Below, one piece after another: positions 62,940 through 64,000 of a DNA stretch of 64,000 nucleotides. This DNA is from Roseobacter ponti (lineage in GTDB: Bacteria; Pseudomonadota; Alphaproteobacteria; Rhodobacterales; Rhodobacteraceae), in contig NZ_CP048788.1 of the NCBI RefSeq assembly GCF_012932215.1, positions 2,232,001-2,296,000 of the forward strand, given 5' to 3'. Position 1 is the first letter of the stretch; each line of letters starts with the position of its first letter. The translations under genes and the position numbers were made by a program. Under the pieces are notes generated by a model. It had not been told where the DNA came from. It worked only from the letters and a program-made list of their open reading frames with translations, and did no database searches.

Positions 62940-64000
62940 CTATTGCCCGCCGGCACCCTCAAGTGCTGCCATGCTGCGCGCACGGTTGGGAGACAGGCTG
63001 AGCGTGGCCTCATAGGCCTGCACGGCTTCATCCTGCCTGCCCAGTTCGGCCAGCATATCCCCCAGCAGTTCACGGGCCGGCAGCACGTGACCGGGCGTCA
63101 CGGGGCTCTTTCCGATACTGTCTTCAAGCTCCGCCGCAGACCGCTGCATCTCCAGAGCGGACACTGTATCGCCTTCGGCCAGTTCTATCCACGCCTGAAC
63201 GCTCAGGATCTGCGCGCCGGTGAGCTTTGCCCAGTACCCCTGGCCGCGCTCCTCCATAGCTGCTTTCAGCGTTTCCAGACCGGCCACCGCCTCCCGGGCC
63301 GCGTCTGTGTCGCCGCTGCGTGCTGCCCCAAGTCCGCGGGCAAACCGGTTTATGGCGACGGTCTGGGGGAATTCATCCCAGGGAATCGCCGCGTGCATAT
63401 CTGGTGAGAGACCCGCCGCCTGCGACCAGTCGCCGGTTTCGAGAACTACCCGGACCGGGGCGGCCGCCAGCGCATAGGCGCCGCCAAAGCTGACCTGGTG
63501 GTTGTCGATGGCGAGCATTTCATCTACCAGCGCCTGCGCTTTGCTGACCTCTCCGAGTTGCAGATAGCCATACACCAGATAATCGACGGCATGCGCGTAA
63601 TGAGTCTGGATCACATCGCCGGACTGCTCAAGAGCAGCCCTGGCCGAACGATTGTTGAGATCGATGGAGCGGTCCCAGTCGCCTGTCCTCGTGAAAATAT
63701 GCGCCGGCATGTGCAGCGCATGAGGAGCCTCGGGAGCCGTCCTGTCGTAGATCTCCGCATAGGGTCGTCCGCGCTCTTTCAGCGCCGGGTTGTCATAGGC
63801 ATGGATGGCATAATGGATCACACCGGGATGCCCGGGATCCGATTTGTGCAGCGCGTCGAGCGCATCTCCGACCTGCGCTTTCACGGCCACGCCTTCGGGA
63901 CCGCGCGGCGCGGTCGCCAGACGTGCCAGCGCCGCAAAAGCCGCCGTATCAGTGTTATCGGGGTTCTGCTCACCTGCGGCAATCTGCGCCTGCGCCCATG
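62940..64000 (-). CDS. Tetratricopeptide-repeat protein (N-terminus outside window)
   Basis: The frame is open across the right edge (353 residues visible); a GTG at 63890 is internal. The sequence HPGVIHYAIHAYDNP and APHALHMPAHIFTRTGDW are hallmarks of a TPR-like family common in proteobacteria in which His-rich helix repeats resemble TPRs; later units (NRSARAALEQSGD; AVQAYEATLSLSPNRARSMA) are ordinary TPRs. The N-terminal part of such proteins usually has a signal peptide. Function unknown; protein-protein interaction in the periplasm is likely. GC content here returns to that of the core genome. Confidence 0.8.
   Translation of the reverse strand, partial: WAQAQIAAGEQNPDNTDTAAFAALARLATAPRGPEGVAVKAQVGDALDALHKSDPGHPGVIHYAIHAYDNPALKERGRPYAEIYDRTAPEAPHALHMPAHIFTRTGDWDRSIDLNNRSARAALEQSGDVIQTHYAHAVDYLVYGYLQLGEVSKAQALVDEMLAIDNHQVSFGGAYALAAAPVRVVLETGDWSQAAGLSPDMHAAIPWDEFPQTVAINRFARGLGAARSGDTDAAREAVAGLETLKAAMEERGQGYWAKLTGAQILSVQAWIELAEGDTVSALEMQRSAAELEDSIGKSPVTPGHVLPARELLGDMLAELGRQDEAVQAYEATLSLSPNRARSMAALEGAGGQ

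Noticed and set aside
1-64000. CRISPR array, rRNA operon or intact insertion sequence
   Set aside because: No regularly spaced short repeats with unique spacers, no rRNA sequence and no transposase with flanking inverted repeats were seen. The only regular repeats (tamB) are coding and contiguous.

Overview
The window reads as a chromosomal stretch of a marine alphaproteobacterium, most likely a Rhodobacteraceae/Roseobacter-group member. The reasons are GC-rich codon use through most of the window, a TRAP substrate-binding protein, a TamAB pair, a complete aglEFGAK-type alpha-glucoside locus with its LacI regulator and a GH1 enzyme, and many GTG/TTG starts. This assignment is by protein resemblance only; no database search was run.

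Layout. 1-3.9 kb: truncated TRAP solute-binding gene, acetyl-CoA synthetase with a terminator, and a flavin reductase-like gene. 3.9-10.2 kb: tamA-tamB operon on the minus strand; tamB carries seven perfectly phased 180-bp repeats. 10.4-16.9 kb: a GH13 alpha-glucosidase and galU on the minus strand, divergent from a tight operon gpsA - HAD phosphatase - ggpS that reads as a glucosylglycerol (compatible solute) pathway. 16.9-28.5 kb: a large FecR/Ig-like/VWA/RTX exported protein, a divergent CHASE2-adenylate cyclase, and a complete type I secretion system (HlyD, ABC, TolC). 28.6-38.1 kb: a small DUF3307-like membrane protein, then the alpha-glucoside ABC transporter and GH13 genes, a 16-bp palindromic operator, the divergent LacI regulator and a GH1 glycosidase. 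38.2-39.3 kb: a conserved protein of unknown function and tRNA-Thr(TGT).

From tRNA-Thr to about 62.9 kb the character changes. A broken integrase and a truncated TIR-domain gene sit next to the tRNA. They are followed by a cluster bracketed by two related AraC-type regulators (40.2 and 57.6 kb). It contains three paralogous S33/TAP-like alpha/beta hydrolases, an M13 metallopeptidase, SH3b and META domain proteins, a DUF3772/MscS channel and an L,D-transpeptidase. Beyond it lie two tandem small lipoproteins, a decayed acyltransferase-like gene, a phospholipase-D-family lipoprotein and a 1.1-kb gene desert. The window ends in a TPR protein that runs off the right edge.

Functional reading. Several blocks fit osmotic and envelope physiology: GpsA could supply glycerol-3-phosphate to GgpS, the HAD enzyme would dephosphorylate the product, and the Agl transporter (or a relative) imports alpha-glucosides. 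The T1SS block is self-contained with its probable substrate. The AraC-bracketed cluster is the best candidate for an undescribed system: its members share domains (SH3b with a conserved Cys pair, META, the same hydrolase fold) and most are predicted to be exported or in the membrane, but its function is unknown.
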